Part shown: one piece after another, positions 35,200 to 36,989 of the stretch
Position numbering within the stretch: position 1 is the first letter of the stretch
Layout: every line of letters starts with the position of its first letter
Origin: Verrucomicrobia bacterium Opi.OSU.00C
GTDB lineage: Bacteria > Verrucomicrobiota > Verrucomicrobiia > Opitutales > PNEW01
Length of the DNA: 36,989 nt
NCBI GenBank assembly: GCA_002922725.1
Contig: PNEW01000009.1
Location: 1 to 36,989 of the forward strand
Reading direction: 5' to 3'
Position numbers and translations under genes: made by a program
Notes under the pieces: generated by a model
Database searches by the model: none
What the model was told of the DNA's origin: nothing
The model's input: the letters and a program-made list of their open reading frames with translations, nothing else

Positions 35200-36015
35200 A
35201 TGACTGAAATAATTCCCAAAAACACTTTACTTGAAGTCAGGAATCTGAAAGTTCATTTTCCGGTTTTAACGGGAATATTTCGTCGGAAAAACGATTTCAT
35301 TAGGGCCGTGGATGATGTCAGTTTTAAAGTTGATCGTGGTAGCACCGTAGGGCTAGTTGGTGAGAGTGGTAGCGGGAAAACAACAATTGGCCGTTCATTG
35401 GTAAAATTAGCACCAGTTACTGAGGGTTCTATATTATATGAAAATGAAGATATCACTCAAATGAGTACAAAATCATTTTTCCCATATAGAAAAAAAATTC
35501 AAATGATATTTCAAGATCCATACAATTCATTAAATCCTCGCCTGACGGTTTATCAAATTATATCTGAACCACTGGAAATTCATTTCATAGAGTGGGATAA
35601 AACAAGAAAAAGAAAACGTGTAGAGGAATTATTACAAAAGGTTGGTCTTGAATCTAAGCATATCGATCGTTATCCTCACGAATTCAGTGGAGGGCAAAGA
35701 CAACGTATTGGTATAGCACGAGCTCTTGCTGTTGAACCCGAATTTATTATTTGCGACGAACCAGTGAGTTCTCTTGATGTCTCAGTGCAAGCTCAAATCA
35801 TCAATCTTCTTCAAGATTTGCAAGAGGAGTTAGCACTCACTTACCTATTTATAGCACATGATTTAGCTGTCATAGAACATATCAGCGACTATGTACTTGT
35901 TATGACCAAGGGCAAAATAGTCGAACAAGCAACAGCAGAAAGTATCTACCAAAGTCCTCAAAACAATTATACTAAATCTCTACTAGCAGCAGTTCCACAT
36001 TTATCTACTAAATAA
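35200..36015 (+). CDS. Peptide-type ABC transporter ATPase (DppF/OppF-like)
   Basis: The second ATPase, 271 residues. Walker A is GESGSGKTT, the Q-loop is IFQDPYNSLNPR, the signature is FSGGQRQRIGIARAL, Walker B is FIICDEPVSSLD, and the switch His is in FIAHDLAVIEH. The VHFPVLTGIFRRKNDFIRAV opening is typical of DppF/OppF. It ends soon after the switch region, shorter than the usual 320-330 residues. AAGGA lies about 11 bases before the ATG as a loose ribosome-binding site. Last gene of the operon; the convergent symporter gene ends 23 bp away. Confidence 0.94.
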   Translation: MTEIIPKNTLLEVRNLKVHFPVLTGIFRRKNDFIRAVDDVSFKVDRGSTVGLVGESGSGKTTIGRSLVKLAPVTEGSILYENEDITQMSTKSFFPYRKKIQMIFQDPYNSLNPRLTVYQIISEPLEIHFIEWDKTRKRKRVEELLQKVGLESKHIDRYPHEFSGGQRQRIGIARALAVEPEFIICDEPVSSLDVSVQAQIINLLQDLQEELALTYLFIAHDLAVIEHISDYVLVMTKGKIVEQATAESIYQSPQNNYTKSLLAAVPHLSTK

Positions 36016-36038
36016 AGCTAGTATCAATATATATTGCT

Positions 36039-36989
36039 TCACTTCGGCATTGAGTTTTCTTTTATCCGGCTAATGATGAAACCTCCAAGTAGGATTTGAA
36101 ACGAGTGATAGCACATCAAAGGGAGTAAAACCACTCCTAGTTCAGGTGTAGTATTATTTATCGTCGTAAATATTGAAGTTCCCATAGGAACCCCTGCAGC
36201 TAGTGTTTTTTGTGATGCACAGAAAAATGCAGTTACTGCAGATGAATAATTGAATTTAAATACTTTAATTATTACAAATACTAAACTCTTTACCATCAGC
36301 AATAAGACAAATGAAATGGTTACAGCACTGATAACAATATAAAAGCCCTGATCAAACCAAATACCACTCTTAACTGAATCACAAAAAGCGACATAAAGCA
36401 TATAAAAAATCATTGCCATATTAAACCTTCCAATTCCTTTTTTATGTGTCTGAGCTTGATTTCTCATAAACGGCCGGAAACTTTGCCCTACCAACATTGG
36501 CAAAAGGATAAGTAAAACAATTTTTATGAGAAGTGGAGCTACTTCTATTGACTGTTCGCTAGCACCTGATAGTAGCCAAGCTGCCCATGTCGGAACAATG
36601 AATACGCCTATAATATTAGAAAGTGATGTATTAAATATTGCACCCCCGATATTACCACCAGCAAGACTAGAAAATAATACAGCAGTTGAGATGGTTGTAG
36701 GGAGAATTGAGAGAAATAAGATTCCAATCCGTAAATCAGGTTTAATGTATTCAGAGAAAAGAGTTACAACTAATAAAGCCAATAACGGAACTATAATAAA
36801 ATTAAATGTTTGAATAAATAGGTGAAGTCGCCATTCAAGTATGGCACTTTTTAACTTTTCGGTGGGTAATAAAATTTCCTTGAAGGAAAAAAATAGCTAT
36901 TACTCCAAGCTTGGTAGTGACTTCACTTTTCAAAATCCCTCCGTGCTCCTGCCTCAAAAGTAGAAAATGTACAAGAATTCCACTTGCCT
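36039..36989 (-). pseudogene. Bile acid:sodium symporter (BASS/YfeH-like) family, frameshifted and cut by the window edge
   Basis: A membrane transporter of the BASS superfamily, SLC10A7/YfeH branch, by recall. The main frame holds LEWRLHLFIQ, FLSILPTTISTAVLFSSLAG, GAIFNTSLSNIIGVFIVPTW and FFCASQKTLAAGVPMG, with about eight membrane segments. It remains open upstream to a TAG at 36899-36897, so the TTG at 36782 is not a true start. The upstream part (36989 to about 36880) is in another frame and reads KSEVTTKLGVIAIFFLQGN. Removing one base near 36867-36880 joins the two as FFLQGNFLPTEKLKSAILEW, which fits the family. The gene may be broken or the base may be an error. The start lies outside the window. 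Substrate is unknown. Confidence 0.75.

Noticed and set aside
36039..36782. A complete 247-residue transporter starting at TTG 36782
   Set aside because: Family-like sequence (LEWRLHLFIQ and beyond) continues upstream of the TTG in the same frame and then in a second frame, so the short version is an artefact of the frameshift.
1..36989. CRISPR array, tRNA or rRNA genes, insertion sequences
   Set aside because: No regularly spaced repeats, no T-arm consensus in any intergenic gap, and no transposase-like ORF or terminal inverted repeats were found on reading both strands.

Overview
The window is A+T-rich chromosomal DNA (roughly two thirds A+T by eye) from a Gram-negative bacterium. It is densely packed with housekeeping and transport genes. 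lpxK indicates lipid A and an outer membrane, and menF-menD-menB indicates menaquinone made by the classical isochorismate route. A previously uncalled 51-residue lipoprotein with a Pro-Trp-Ser-Arg-Pro...Trp tail, the short EF-Ts, the cysteine-poor MetRS insert and the long LpxK all resemble Verrucomicrobiota of the Opitutae/Puniceicoccales kind. That placement rests on remembered family resemblance and is only moderately secure. No tRNA, rRNA, CRISPR array, insertion sequence, integrase or phage gene was seen.

Layout. At 55-891 (-) is an XdhC-family molybdoenzyme maturation factor. It is separated by a 0.55 kb non-coding gap from a phytanoyl-CoA-dioxygenase-like gene (1437-2207). rpsB-tsf (2397-3897) face a two-gene aldolase operon (HpaI-type, then DapA-type; 5667-3928, -). 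scpB-pheA (7620-5829, -) diverge from a five-gene forward run: ilvD, pgi, the small lipoprotein, rsmI and a Ppx/GppA gene (7773-12975). That run ends in a convergent 45-bp overlap with rluD, which belongs to a reverse run M29 aminopeptidase - adenosine deaminase - rluD (16090-12931). lpxK (17639-16419, -) diverges from panD - class V aminotransferase (frameshifted at an A9 tract) - topB - class II fba (17857-22920). metG-menF-menD-menB form a reverse operon (28627-22970). A Gfo/Idh/MocA oxidoreductase (28935-29942) and a 0.54 kb non-coding gap precede a complete five-gene peptide-type ABC importer operon (30480-36015). The right edge holds a partial, frameshifted bile-acid:sodium-symporter-family gene (36039-36989, -).

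How it fits together. Most genes are core metabolism: branched-chain and aromatic amino acids, glycolysis/gluconeogenesis, pantothenate and menaquinone synthesis, translation, ribosome modification and chromosome segregation. Others point to scavenging of external organic matter: peptide import followed by aminopeptidase digestion, sugar-acid aldolases, a sugar dehydrogenase-like oxidoreductase, adenosine deaminase, and possibly a molybdenum hydroxylase outside the window. The picture is of a heterotroph using dissolved organic compounds.

I did not find a convincing new multi-gene system. The points most worth a second look are the A9 frameshift in the aminotransferase, the second frameshift in the symporter gene, the tiny lipoprotein, an 18-bp coding tandem repeat at the end of the dioxygenase gene, and -10-like hexamers 5-8 bases before several start codons, which would give leaderless mRNAs.
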